Shown here: piece by piece, positions 25,900 through 35,286 of the stretch | Layout of the letters: each line of letters begins with the position of its first letter | How positions within the stretch are numbered: position 1 is the stretch's first letter | Assembly: GCA_035491895.1 (NCBI GenBank) | Contig: DATJJY010000091.1 | Location: forward strand, 1 to 64,000 | Length of the DNA: 64,000 nt | Direction: 5' to 3' | Source: DASTHG01 sp035491895 | Lineage (GTDB): Bacteria; Gemmatimonadota; Gemmatimonadetes; Gemmatimonadales; GWC2-71-9 | The notes under the pieces: generated by a model | The model's input: the letters and a program-made list of their open reading frames with translations, nothing else | Told to the model about the DNA's origin: nothing | Database searches by the model: none | Translations under genes and position numbers: made by a program

Positions 25900-25928
25900 T
25901 TGACTTTTCCACATGCGGCCCGTAGTTT
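25900..25928 (+). promoter_or_regulatory. dnaA promoter with an overlapping DnaA-box-like 9-mer
   Basis: TTGACT (25900-25905), a 17-nt spacer and TAGTTT (25923-25928, continuing CG) form a promoter; the -10 half matches the TAGnTTcG motif. TTTTCCACA at 25905-25913, one mismatch from the DnaA box TTATCCACA, lies inside the spacer. DnaA binding there would allow autorepression, as in other bacteria. Confidence 0.55.
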
Positions 25929-25974
25929 CGCCCCGCCCTTGCTTAAAGTCCCACCAAAATCCAAATCGCTCTCG

Positions 25975-27348
<1,374 letters not shown>

Positions 27349-27588
27349 CCAACATGCGCGGCGGGGAATGTGAACGACGTGGGAGGTGACGCGGGGGATG
27401 TGGGAAGGTGGGGAAAGGTGGCGAGTCTCCAACACTGCACGCACATCGCAAAGTGGCCTGAACCCGATGGGATGGTAACGCTTAGTGACACGGACCCACA
27501 TTTCCAGACGTACTACTACGACTACTAGTATTTCTATATAAGACTAGCAGTCAGACTCTATACCAACGCAGAGCGGGGATCCGTCGGC
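27349..27588. other. Candidate replication origin (oriC) with DnaA-trio-like unwinding element
   Basis: The 240-bp dnaA-dnaN gap is non-coding and unusually AT-rich at its right end. At 27510-27540 the top strand reads as a run of triplets (TACTACTACGACTACTAG then TATTTCTATATA), whose complement is 3'-GAT-GAT repeats like the DnaA-trios of Bacillus oriC, ending in an AT-rich stretch. Upstream are loose DnaA-box candidates: TGTGAACGA (27369), TGTGGGAAG (27399) and GGACCCACA (27492), each three mismatches from consensus, so the boxes are uncertain. Position between dnaA and dnaN and diverging gene orientation support an origin. Confidence 0.75.
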
Positions 27589-28695
27589 ATGAAGTTCACA
27601 ATTACGCGGGAACAGCTGCAGGAGGGTCTCGCAGCCGTGGCGGCTGCCATTCCTGCGAAGACCACCCTGCCGGTCCTGTCGAACGTGCTGGTCGAGGCGA
27701 CGAAGCAAGGCATCCGACTGTCGGGGACCGATCTGGACATCGCCGTGAGCACGACGGTCGCGGCCGACGTCGACACGGAAGGGTCGGCCACCATCCCGGC
27801 CAAGAAGCTCACCGACATCGTGCGTGAGCTGCCGGCGGCGCCGATCCGGTTCACCGGCGCGGGTGAGCAGCGGGTGGGCATCGACTGTGGGCGGTCGCGC
27901 TTCAAGCTGCTCGGGCTGCCGCGCGAGGAGTTTCCCTCGTTCCCCGCGGTCAAATTCGACAAGGCGTGGAAGGCCAGCGCCGGCGTGGTGCACAAGCTGG
28001 TCGCCCACGTGGCGTTCGCGGCCTCGACCGAAGAGAGCCGCCCGATCCTGAACGGCGTGCTGTGGGAGCTGCGGCCGGATCGGATGCGCATGGTGGCGAC
28101 GAATGGTCACCGGCTCGCCAAGATGGACGTCCCGGCGGTCGGCGGGTCGACGGCCGATCTGATCGTGCCGCCCAAGGCACTGGAGCAGATCCGCCGGCTG
28201 TTCGGTCCGGAGGACGCGCTCGAGGTCGCCAAGAGCGATAACCACATCGGGTTCCGCGCGGCGGGGCGGCTGGTCTACTCGCGGCTGATCGAAGGTCCGT
28301 ACCCGAATTACGAGCAGGTGATTCCGCGCGAGAACGACAAGATCGCGACGGTCGACAAGATGGCGTTCGGCGCCGCGCTGCGGCGTACCAGCGTGGTCGC
28401 CAGCGACCAGACGCACCGCATCCGCCTCGGGTTCTCCGGCGGGCTCGTGAAGTTCTCGGTGCAGACCCCGGACCTGGGCGAGGCGCAGGACGAGCTGGCG
28501 GTGAGCTACGACGGCGAGCCGTTCGAGATCGGATTCAACGCGACTTATCTGCTCGAGATTCTCAAGTACATGCCGACCGACGAAGTGCGCTTCACCTTCA
28601 AGGCGCCCGAGCGCGCGGCCACGATCGAGCCGGTGGGGTGGGATGATCCGGCGAGCTATCTCGCGCTGGTAATGCCGCTGCGCCTGGTGGACTGA
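27589..28695 (+). CDS. dnaN: DNA polymerase III beta sliding clamp
   Basis: Ring-shaped processivity clamp. The 368-residue product begins MKFTITREQLQEGLAAVAAA with TTLPVLSNVLVEA, and contains LPREEFPSFP, STEESRPILNGVLWEL, NGHRLAKMD and the C-terminal MPLRL that ends the third clamp domain. Length equals that of typical DnaN. It follows the origin region and its stop abuts the stop of the convergent mtgA with no intervening base (TGATCA). Confidence 0.98.
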   Translation: MKFTITREQLQEGLAAVAAAIPAKTTLPVLSNVLVEATKQGIRLSGTDLDIAVSTTVAADVDTEGSATIPAKKLTDIVRELPAAPIRFTGAGEQRVGIDCGRSRFKLLGLPREEFPSFPAVKFDKAWKASAGVVHKLVAHVAFAASTEESRPILNGVLWELRPDRMRMVATNGHRLAKMDVPAVGGSTADLIVPPKALEQIRRLFGPEDALEVAKSDNHIGFRAAGRLVYSRLIEGPYPNYEQVIPRENDKIATVDKMAFGAALRRTSVVASDQTHRIRLGFSGGLVKFSVQTPDLGEAQDELAVSYDGEPFEIGFNATYLLEILKYMPTDEVRFTFKAPERAATIEPVGWDDPASYLALVMPLRLVD

Positions 28696-29601
28696 TCAGC
28701 GGCGGGGCGAGCCACCCTGCGTCGAGTCGGCGGTCGTGTCCCGCGTCGAATCCCGATTTATCGTATCTCCCGGCGCGGGCACCTGCAGCGAGTCGCTCAC
28801 CAGCGTGTCGATGACCGGGGGCACGACGGGCGGGACGAACGCGGGTAACGAGAGCGAGTCCACGAGCTCTTCGTCCGGCGGGATGTAGACGTTGACGCCG
28901 TTGTAGCGCGCCAGGATCAGATCGCGACGGTGCAGCATCCGCCCGGAACGGTAGGCGGGATTGGAAGAGAGCGGGAACGGCAGCGTGGCAGCGAGCGCGG
29001 CCGCCTGATCTTCGCTCAGCGCGCCGGGCGCGACGCCGAAGTAATGCTGGCTGGCCGCCGGCACGCCCCAGACTCCCGGTCCCAGCTCGACGAGATTCAG
29101 ATACAGCTCCAGGATACGGTCCTTCGGCAGCGCCAACTCCACCCGCAACGCCGTCACGATCTCCTTGATTTTGCGCAGCGGGTTGCGCGAGGGCGAGAGG
29201 TACAGGTTCTTGACGAGCTGCTGCGTGATCGTGCTCGCGCCGCGCACGCGGTCGCGTTCGCGCCAGAAGGTGCGCAGCGTGCGACCGAAACCGGCGTCCG
29301 GCGGGAGCCGTAGCGCATCACGGATCTCGTCGAGGTCCACGCCGTGATGCGTGCGGAAGCGGGAGTCCTCGCCGATGATGACCATCCGCTGCAGCACGCC
29401 CGGGAAGCGGGCGATCGGCAGCGGCTGGTAGGCGCCGCCAACGGGCCCCGAGTCGCGCAGCCGCATCATCGCGGTCTGCTCGGGCCAGTGATCGCGCCAC
29501 CAGACGGGCGGCGGCCACACGCCGAGCAGCCAGACGAGGGCGAGCCCCACGATACCTAACGCGGCCCGCCAGACGACCGTACGTTTTGGCGCGTCGGTCA
29601 T
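28696..29601 (-). CDS. mtgA: Monofunctional peptidoglycan glycosyltransferase
   Basis: Polymerises lipid II into glycan strands at the inner membrane. The 301-residue product has one N-terminal transmembrane helix (about 12-30) and a GT51 domain with all motifs: catalytic Glu 78 in EDSRFRTHHGVD, RGASTITQQLVKNLYLS, RKIKEI and ILELYLNLVELGPGVWGV. There is no transpeptidase domain. After about residue 235 the tail is Pro/Asp/Thr/Ser-rich (VPPVVPPVIDTLVSDS, then DST/DTT repeats), atypical for MtgA. Its start is 11 bp from that of the divergent kinase gene. Confidence 0.93.
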   Translation of the reverse strand: MTDAPKRTVVWRAALGIVGLALVWLLGVWPPPVWWRDHWPEQTAMMRLRDSGPVGGAYQPLPIARFPGVLQRMVIIGEDSRFRTHHGVDLDEIRDALRLPPDAGFGRTLRTFWRERDRVRGASTITQQLVKNLYLSPSRNPLRKIKEIVTALRVELALPKDRILELYLNLVELGPGVWGVPAASQHYFGVAPGALSEDQAAALAATLPFPLSSNPAYRSGRMLHRRDLILARYNGVNVYIPPDEELVDSLSLPAFVPPVVPPVIDTLVSDSLQVPAPGDTINRDSTRDTTADSTQGGSPRR

Positions 29602-29612
29602 GGAGTAAAGGT

Positions 29613-31010
29613 ATGGATATCGCGGCCCTCCAGCAGCGCCTGCAGGAGGCGTTGGGAAAGCAGTTCACGGTCGGGCCGCTGCTCGGGCAGGGCGGCTTCG
29701 CCGTCGTGTTCCGCGCCAAGGACCACGCCTTGAATCGCGACGTCGCGGTGAAGGTGATGGACACCGCCGGCGCCCCTTCTCCTACCCTCTCCGAGCGATT
29801 CGTTCGCGAGGCGCAGACGATCGCCCGCCTCGAGCATCCCAACATCGTACCGATCTACGAGGTCGGCCAGCAGCCCGATCTCCTCTACCTCGTCATGCGC
29901 TGCATCGACGGGCCGAGCCTGCGCCAGCTCCTGGGAAGCCGGCCCACGAGACGGCTGCCGGTCGGCGATGCGGCGCGGGTCGCGCGTCAGGTCGCCGACG
30001 CCCTCTCCTACGCCCACACCGAAGGTGTCGTGCATCGGGACATCAAGCCCGACAACATCCTGCTCGACAAGCGCGGCAACGTGCTGGTGACCGACTTCGG
30101 CATCGCCAAAGCCGCGCAAGCGGCGACGGCGGCCCAACTCACCAGTGAGGGCATGATCATCGGGACGCCACAGTACATGAGTCCCGAGCAGGCGGCCGGC
30201 GACGCGGTCGACGGGCGCTCGGACATCTACTCGCTGGGGATCGTGCTGTACCAGATGCTCTCGGGCGGGCCGCCGTTCGACGGCGATTCGTCAGCGAAAA
30301 TAATCGCCCAGCAGCTGACCGCGGTGCCCCGGGACATCCGCGAACTGCGGGGCGACGTGCCACCGGAGCTGGGAACGGTGCTCGCGCGCATGCTCGACAA
30401 GGACCCCGGCAAACGCTTCCAAAGCGCGGCGGAGGTGAGCCGGACGCTGGTCGACACCCTCCCGACCGCCGCGAAGAACCGCGTACAGCATCGCACGCGC
30501 TGGCTCAGCGTATTGATCAAGTCGCTCGTCGGCGTCGGGGCGGCGGGATGTCTCGCCGCCATGGCGTTCGTGGCGGGGGCGGTCGTGGTGTTCTGGTACG
30601 TCCTCAGCTCGGCGCCCTGGGTCGCGACGAACGACGGCGCGATTCCCGACTCGTTGCGTACCGCGCTGGCGGCTGCGCGCTTGGTCTCCGCCGGCGACAC
30701 CGTCCAGCTCGCCTTCCGCCCCGGCGATCGCGATGACTCGACCCTCTTCGTGGTGTCGAACCGCCGTGTCGGAGTGCTCACGCCGCACCGCGGCCACGCC
30801 TACCCGCGTGACAGCGTGGCCTACACGTTCGATTTTCACTGGCACGGGGGTCCTGAGCTGCGCTATATCCTGATCCTGCCGGAGAGCCGCCGCGACACCA
30901 TCTACCCCGATATGACGCCGCGCGGGGCTTGGTCGCTGGCACAACGAGTGGAGCGGCTGTTGCCTGCGGATTCGGTGAGAACCGCGGTACAGGGCGTGAG
31001 AGGGCGTTAG
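29613..31010 (+). CDS. Membrane-anchored Ser/Thr protein kinase
   Basis: Hanks-type kinase of 465 residues. The glycine loop GQGGFAVVF is followed by Lys 47 in VAVKV; the catalytic loop HRDIKPDN starts at 141, DFG is at 161-163, and the activation segment has GTPQYMSPEQ. One transmembrane helix (about 310-335) precedes an extracytoplasmic domain of about 125 residues without PASTA repeats; it has no recognised fold. ATG 29613 has GGAGTAAAGG just upstream. The gene diverges from mtgA, so a link to cell-wall synthesis is possible but only inferred. Confidence 0.93.
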   Translation: MDIAALQQRLQEALGKQFTVGPLLGQGGFAVVFRAKDHALNRDVAVKVMDTAGAPSPTLSERFVREAQTIARLEHPNIVPIYEVGQQPDLLYLVMRCIDGPSLRQLLGSRPTRRLPVGDAARVARQVADALSYAHTEGVVHRDIKPDNILLDKRGNVLVTDFGIAKAAQAATAAQLTSEGMIIGTPQYMSPEQAAGDAVDGRSDIYSLGIVLYQMLSGGPPFDGDSSAKIIAQQLTAVPRDIRELRGDVPPELGTVLARMLDKDPGKRFQSAAEVSRTLVDTLPTAAKNRVQHRTRWLSVLIKSLVGVGAAGCLAAMAFVAGAVVVFWYVLSSAPWVATNDGAIPDSLRTALAAARLVSAGDTVQLAFRPGDRDDSTLFVVSNRRVGVLTPHRGHAYPRDSVAYTFDFHWHGGPELRYILILPESRRDTIYPDMTPRGAWSLAQRVERLLPADSVRTAVQGVRGR

Positions 31011-31032
31011 CAGGCGGGCGCCCCACTCGGCC

Positions 31033-31833
31033 TTATCGTGGAGTTCGGCTCGACACTCCGTACAGGCTCAGGGCGTCGACTCGCGAGAAGTCTCCCGGCG
31101 TCGAGCCGACGAGGCCTACCAGGTCGCGCGTTCCGATCGACAGACCGAACAGCAGCGCACGGCGGTGCAGCGACCCGTCGGTGTCGTAGCGGGCGAGGAG
31201 TCCCACATGGGGTGAGCGCGGCCATAGCGCTGTGGCCGCCACCGCGTAGCCCCGGGCCGTCGCGGTCGAGGCGACGCTCGCCTGCGCCGAGAGGGCGAGG
31301 ATCGACGCGAACGGCCGCAGCGTAATCGCGGGGACGGCGGTCGTGTACTGGCGGACGCCGCGCACCGAAGGTTGCCCGATGTTGCGGATGACTCCGCCGA
31401 TCGTGACGGCCGAGAGCCAGTCGTAGCGCACTCCCATGTCCCAGCCTGTTCCACCGTTCCCGCCGCGATACAGCGCGATCGCAATGCCCCCTGAGAATGT
31501 TCCGGTGCCCCCCGCCAGCCCGAGCTTGAACGTGTGGCCATGCACGCCGCTGGAAAAATTGTCGCGCTGGTAGCCGAACGAGAGCCCGTGAGCGTTGAAG
31601 CCGGCGGTCACCTGTCCCAGCCGGCCGCCGGCCCCGGGTTGAACGACGGTCAGGTCGAGCATCACCGACGCTTCGGGCCGGACCGCGAGCCCCGCGGGGT
31701 TGACCCACAGTGCCCTGGCGTCCGAGACGTCGGTCGCGACGAGATAGGTCGCGGCGCGATTGGGAGCGACCTGCGCGTGTGCCGTGGCGGCGAACGCGAC
31801 GGCCATCGCGGCTGCGGCGGAAGCCCGCCTCAC
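31033..31833 (-). CDS. Outer-membrane beta-barrel protein (PorV/FadL-like N-terminus)
   Basis: The 266-residue product has a signal peptide (about 1-20, ATAHAQ) and then DARALWVNPAGLAV, a motif typical of the N-terminus of PorV/FadL-like barrels, followed by alternating strands (SVMLDLTVVQPG, GFNAHGLSFGYQRDNF, TFKLGLAGG, LLARYDTDGSLHRRALLFGL). No catalytic motif. It overlaps the upstream lipoprotein gene by ATGA, so the two are probably made together and may form one outer-membrane complex. Confidence 0.72.
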   Translation of the reverse strand: MRRASAAAAMAVAFAATAHAQVAPNRAATYLVATDVSDARALWVNPAGLAVRPEASVMLDLTVVQPGAGGRLGQVTAGFNAHGLSFGYQRDNFSSGVHGHTFKLGLAGGTGTFSGGIAIALYRGGNGGTGWDMGVRYDWLSAVTIGGVIRNIGQPSVRGVRQYTTAVPAITLRPFASILALSAQASVASTATARGYAVAATALWPRSPHVGLLARYDTDGSLHRRALLFGLSIGTRDLVGLVGSTPGDFSRVDALSLYGVSSRTPR

Positions 31834-32711
31834 CTCGGCAACGCCGTGACGATCGTGTGCGAGGACTGGCGCCGTGGAATAGTGATCCCCTGCACCGGCA
31901 GCTCGATCGTCAGCGTCGTCGAATCACGCAGATCCCCGCCGAGGTAGCGGCCGTCCGAGGTCAGGTACTGAACGCCGGTGCCTGCCCCGGAGCCGTCGAT
32001 CGTAAACGGCCCCCCACCCTGATTACCCGATCCGTTGAAGTGATAATTGGTGGTGGTCTCGAGCCGCAGCGCCCGACTCCCGGCGCGATCCTCCCACGCC
32101 AGCGCCGCACGTTGGTTCGCCGAACGCGTGGTGACGGTGGAGCCAGCGGAACAAGCCGGGTTGTCGGTGATGTTGGTGGAGTCGCTCCACGTCATCGTGG
32201 GGCGCACGCCGCCGACCGGGAGGCGGGGGAAGAAGCTGCGAAACCTGGGCAGGAGGCTGCCAACCGCGAACGATGCCGCGCTCGTGTCACAGGGGCCGCT
32301 GATGAACTCCCCCGTGGAGAGCAGCCGACCGGTGACGCGATATCCGCGAGCGGCCGCGAGGTTGATCTGCGGCGGCAGCTGAGTAGCGGAATCGACGACG
32401 ATCGAGTCGATCGTGAACGTCGTCGGCAATCCGCTATCGGCGGGGGCGCCGATTGCCGCGGTCACGTAGAGGCCGTAGCGCAGGTCGATCGTGGGCGGCA
32501 GGCCAGCGTAATCCTGCTGGATGTGCAGGCTCTGCTGGACCAGGAAGTGGGTCGTGCTGGGCGCCAACTGTACCGTCGGCGAATGGACCGGGGCAACTCC
32601 GCCGGGCGGAATGGCGGGTGCCGGTGTGGGCGTCGTACCGCTCCGCGGGGCGCCGCCGCCGCATGCGGCGGCCAGCAGCAACATTGCAATCACGTGATAG
32701 CGTGGCGTCAT
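31830..32711 (-). CDS. Putative lipoprotein of unknown function
   Basis: The 293-residue product has a lipoprotein signal (MLLLAAAC, Cys 17) and a Gly/Thr/Pro-rich linker. The mature part is beta-rich, including PTIDLRYGLYVTAAIG and ALRLETTTNYHFNGSG. Two Cys (GPCDTS and NPACSA) could pair. No family is recognised. It is coupled to the downstream barrel gene by ATGA and lies 34 nt behind the small gene that follows rnpB. Confidence 0.75.
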   Translation of the reverse strand: MTPRYHVIAMLLLAAACGGGAPRSGTTPTPAPAIPPGGVAPVHSPTVQLAPSTTHFLVQQSLHIQQDYAGLPPTIDLRYGLYVTAAIGAPADSGLPTTFTIDSIVVDSATQLPPQINLAAARGYRVTGRLLSTGEFISGPCDTSAASFAVGSLLPRFRSFFPRLPVGGVRPTMTWSDSTNITDNPACSAGSTVTTRSANQRAALAWEDRAGSRALRLETTTNYHFNGSGNQGGGPFTIDGSGAGTGVQYLTSDGRYLGGDLRDSTTLTIELPVQGITIPRRQSSHTIVTALPR

Positions 32712-32745
32712 GAGCCTCGCGTCTCCTCTTCGTCAGGTCGTGGTG

Positions 32746-32952
32746 TCAGAGCGGGCGGCGGTCGGCTTTGGTGCGGCCGAAGACTGCGATCAGCTCCGGT
32801 CCCTCGTGCGTGACCCTGAGCAGCCTCCAGCCTCGCTTCCCCATGTCGGTGCGCCAGGCGATCAGCTTTTCCCATGCCTCGGGGGACGTCCGGAATACCC
32901 GCAGGTCGGCGACGCGCTCCCACTGCGCCGGGTACGGCTTGCCGCCCGTCAT
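32746..32952 (-). CDS. Small protein, DUF4177-like pattern, behind rnpB
   Basis: The 68-residue product (MTGGKPYPAQWERVADLRVF...) contains LIAWRTDMGKRGWRLLRV followed by a final beta strand LIAVFGRTK, the LxxxGxxGWxLV...FxR pattern of DUF4177 proteins. ATG 32952 lies 13 nt past the 3' end of RNase P RNA; the longer frame would run into rnpB and is discarded. The bases before the ATG (CTCTCCTCCGA) are not a Shine-Dalgarno sequence. Probably real from its amino-acid pattern, but start and expression are uncertain. Confidence 0.55.
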   Translation of the reverse strand: MTGGKPYPAQWERVADLRVFRTSPEAWEKLIAWRTDMGKRGWRLLRVTHEGPELIAVFGRTKADRRPL

Positions 32953-32964
32953 TCGGAGGAGAGT

Positions 32965-33331
32965 GGTGGGGCCATAAGCCGAGTTCTGTTTGGCCACCGG
33001 AGGCGGCCAGATGGTCATCTCTCTGGGATAGCTGTCGCCAGCCATCTCGTGCGGCCTACCCGCAGCTCAGACGACCCGGGCCGGGTCTCGCTGCCTATTT
33101 GGCCTTGCTCCGACTGGGGGTTACCGTGCCACGGCCGTTACCGGCCGCGCGGTGGGCTCTTACCCCACCGTTTCACCCTTGCCCTTGAAACCGGGCGGTC
33201 TGTTTTCTGTGGCCCTGTCCGTCGCCTTGCGGCGCCCAGGCGTTACCTGGCAGTCTGCCCTGTGGAGCTCGGACTTTCCTCGACGCACCACTCCAACCGG
33301 CACGCCGCGACCATCGCGCCCCACCCTCCCC
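32965..33331 (-). ncRNA. rnpB: RNase P RNA, bacterial type A
   Basis: Catalytic RNA that removes tRNA 5' leaders with RnpA. On the minus strand the conserved boxes occur in order: GAGGAAAGTCCGAGCTCC (near 33281), CAGGTAACGCCTGG, GGTGAAACGGTG, GGTAAGAGCCCACCG, GGAGCAAGGCCAAATAGG and ACAGAACTCGGCTTATGG (near 32990). P1 pairs GGTGGGGC (33325-33318) with GCCCCACC (32972-32965), P2 pairs GATGGTC with GACCATC, and P3 is a 9-bp hairpin just before GAGGAAAG. The -10-like TAGCTTTG at 33344-33337 predicts a 5' end near 33332. Ends are good to a few bases. Confidence 0.97.
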
Positions 33332-33336
33332 CGCGC

Positions 33337-33344
33337 CAAAGCTA
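33337..33344 (-). promoter_or_regulatory. -10 element of rnpB
   Basis: TAGCTTTG on the minus strand, placed so that transcription would begin about 7 nt later, just before the 5' strand of helix P1. This anchors the TAGnTTcG-type -10 motif to a transcript whose 5' end can be predicted from its fold. Confidence 0.55.
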
Positions 33345-33378
33345 GGTGGCCCGGTGGCCAGGGGGAAGGCAGGTGGCC

Positions 33379-35286
33379 TCAGCGCTCTTTGGAGAGGCGC
33401 CGGATGAGGCGCGCCAGGCTGTCGCTCGGGCCCACGAACACCGATTCCGCCGGTCCGATCCAGAACCCGTCCTGCTCACGAAACAGCACCGAGCCAAGTC
33501 GTCCCGTTCCACCAGCGGACAGCTGCGCGGGATCGAGACGAATGGCGTGCAGTACCGTCCCCAGGATCTGCCGGGCGCGGCTATCGGGAGACAACACGAG
33601 GGCCGGCGTGGCGGGCGCGGTGAGACCACGAACCAGGCTGCGCGTGAACCAGTCGTCGGGGGAGCGCGGGACGACGACGGCGAGCAGCAGATCGCGCCGC
33701 TGGCGGTGCGCATCGGTGGCGACGGTGGCCGCGCGTTGCTCCACGATCCGTGACACGGCCGAGTCATAGGCAGCGAGGAGACCGTTCTCGAGCAGTGAGT
33801 CGTAGCGGACGTCGAGCGGGACGGCGGCCAGCGCGGTCAGACGCGCCTTCGTCAACGACGCATGCTTTTGCAGCGCGGCGAGCCCGGCCTGCCACGCCGC
33901 ATCGCAGAACGGCATCCCGCCCCAGGGGCGCGTCGTTTCATCGAGCTCGATGCCCACGGCGGGGATCAGCTCCGTGCGCGACGCGGCGAAGCGGGAGAGC
34001 ACGCGCATCCCGGATGCGATCCTCCCCCACAACGCCTCGTCGAGCGGGCACGGTGGACCGACGGTGTCGCCGGTTGCCTCCAGCTCACGGGGGACGACCA
34101 GCGGCAGCCACCGCACACTCGTAGCCTGGAGCCGTCCGGCGACCTGCTGCCAGGAAGCGCGGAGCGCGTCGCGCTCCCAGCGCGCGCGGCCGGTGGAATC
34201 GGCGAGGGGGGCAATGTGTGCGCTGGTGACGAGCAGGTTGAAGGCCCCGATGTCGAGGATATTGGCCAGGGAATCGAGCGCGGCGATCCGTGCCGTGACG
34301 TCCACCTCGGGAGCGAGTCGGGGGAAATCGGTTTGCAGTGCCCGCACGCCCTGGCGCGTGATCCATCCGGGGAGGCCCGCGCCGGGCCGCGGGATGTTGC
34401 CGGTCGGACGCTCGAGGCGTTCGGCAGCGACTCCTTCGGGAGGGACGCGGCGCGGCGGTCGTGGGGCAACTGCGCCGGGACCGCCGCTGAGCACCAACGA
34501 AGCCCGCGGGCCTGCGCCGGGGATGCGGGCCCATTCCGCGGGGCGCCGGGTCCAACGCGCGAGGGCCCGGAAAAATTGCTCCGACTCGCTGCCCGCTCCC
34601 GCCGCGGCCGCCAGCGCCGAGCGCGATGCGACGACGACGAGCCCGTTGTCGACACGGGTCGCGGCGATCGCCGCGGCACCCGGCCAGTGTTGCAGTCTCA
34701 GCCCCTGCCCTTGTACGAACGTGGCCGGGCCGGCGCGCGCGAGGATCTGAGCATCGTTCTCCACCAGCAACAGATCGTTGACTCCGGCGGGGAATGGGTC
34801 GAACCCCGCCCCTCGCGGACCGGCAGTGAGCTCCGGCTGGAGTGGTGGTGCTCCTCGAGGCGTGCGGGCGCTGTGGAGCGCGAAGTCGCCGATCGTGATC
34901 CCGGCGCCGCTCCAGGCAAGCCACCGGTTCATGAGCCAGCGGTCGAACGACCCCGCGCCTTCTGGAGGGTAGCCGAGGACGACCACACCGCCCCGCAGCG
35001 TCCACTCTGTGAGGATGGCGAGGTCGCCGGCGTCGAGGGCGTCCGAGGCCACCGCGGGCTTGCGGCCGCCGAGAATCATGACGACGCGATAGCGGTCGAG
35101 GTCGGCGTGCGTCAGGTGCGGGTAGAATCGTCGATAGTCGACGTTGTACCCGGCCGCATCCCATGGTCGTGCGGTGGACTCGAGCTCGGCGGGTTGCGTG
35201 AGGGACTCGTCCAGCAGCAACAACCGGGTCGACTGCGGCTGGCACGCCGCGAGGACGACGGCGCCGATGAGAACCGTCCGGCTCAA
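33379..35286 (-). CDS. Large putative lipoprotein, third gene of a kinase operon
   Basis: The 635-residue product has a lipoprotein signal (LIGAVVLAAC, Cys about 15). The N-terminal domain (about 20-130: LLLLDESLTQPAELESTARP, VVMILGGRKPAV, LAILTEWTLRGGVVVLGYPP) resembles the DUF4350/glutamine-amidotransferase-like fold used to sense or bind ligands. The rest is unassigned, with several GAF-free alpha/beta stretches such as SLVLSGGPGAV and LVVPRELEATGD. The TTG start overlaps the kinase-FGE stop as TTGA. Role unknown; it may report on the envelope to the two kinases. Confidence 0.7.
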   Translation of the reverse strand: MSRTVLIGAVVLAACQPQSTRLLLLDESLTQPAELESTARPWDAAGYNVDYRRFYPHLTHADLDRYRVVMILGGRKPAVASDALDAGDLAILTEWTLRGGVVVLGYPPEGAGSFDRWLMNRWLAWSGAGITIGDFALHSARTPRGAPPLQPELTAGPRGAGFDPFPAGVNDLLLVENDAQILARAGPATFVQGQGLRLQHWPGAAAIAATRVDNGLVVVASRSALAAAAGAGSESEQFFRALARWTRRPAEWARIPGAGPRASLVLSGGPGAVAPRPPRRVPPEGVAAERLERPTGNIPRPGAGLPGWITRQGVRALQTDFPRLAPEVDVTARIAALDSLANILDIGAFNLLVTSAHIAPLADSTGRARWERDALRASWQQVAGRLQATSVRWLPLVVPRELEATGDTVGPPCPLDEALWGRIASGMRVLSRFAASRTELIPAVGIELDETTRPWGGMPFCDAAWQAGLAALQKHASLTKARLTALAAVPLDVRYDSLLENGLLAAYDSAVSRIVEQRAATVATDAHRQRRDLLLAVVVPRSPDDWFTRSLVRGLTAPATPALVLSPDSRARQILGTVLHAIRLDPAQLSAGGTGRLGSVLFREQDGFWIGPAESVFVGPSDSLARLIRRLSKER

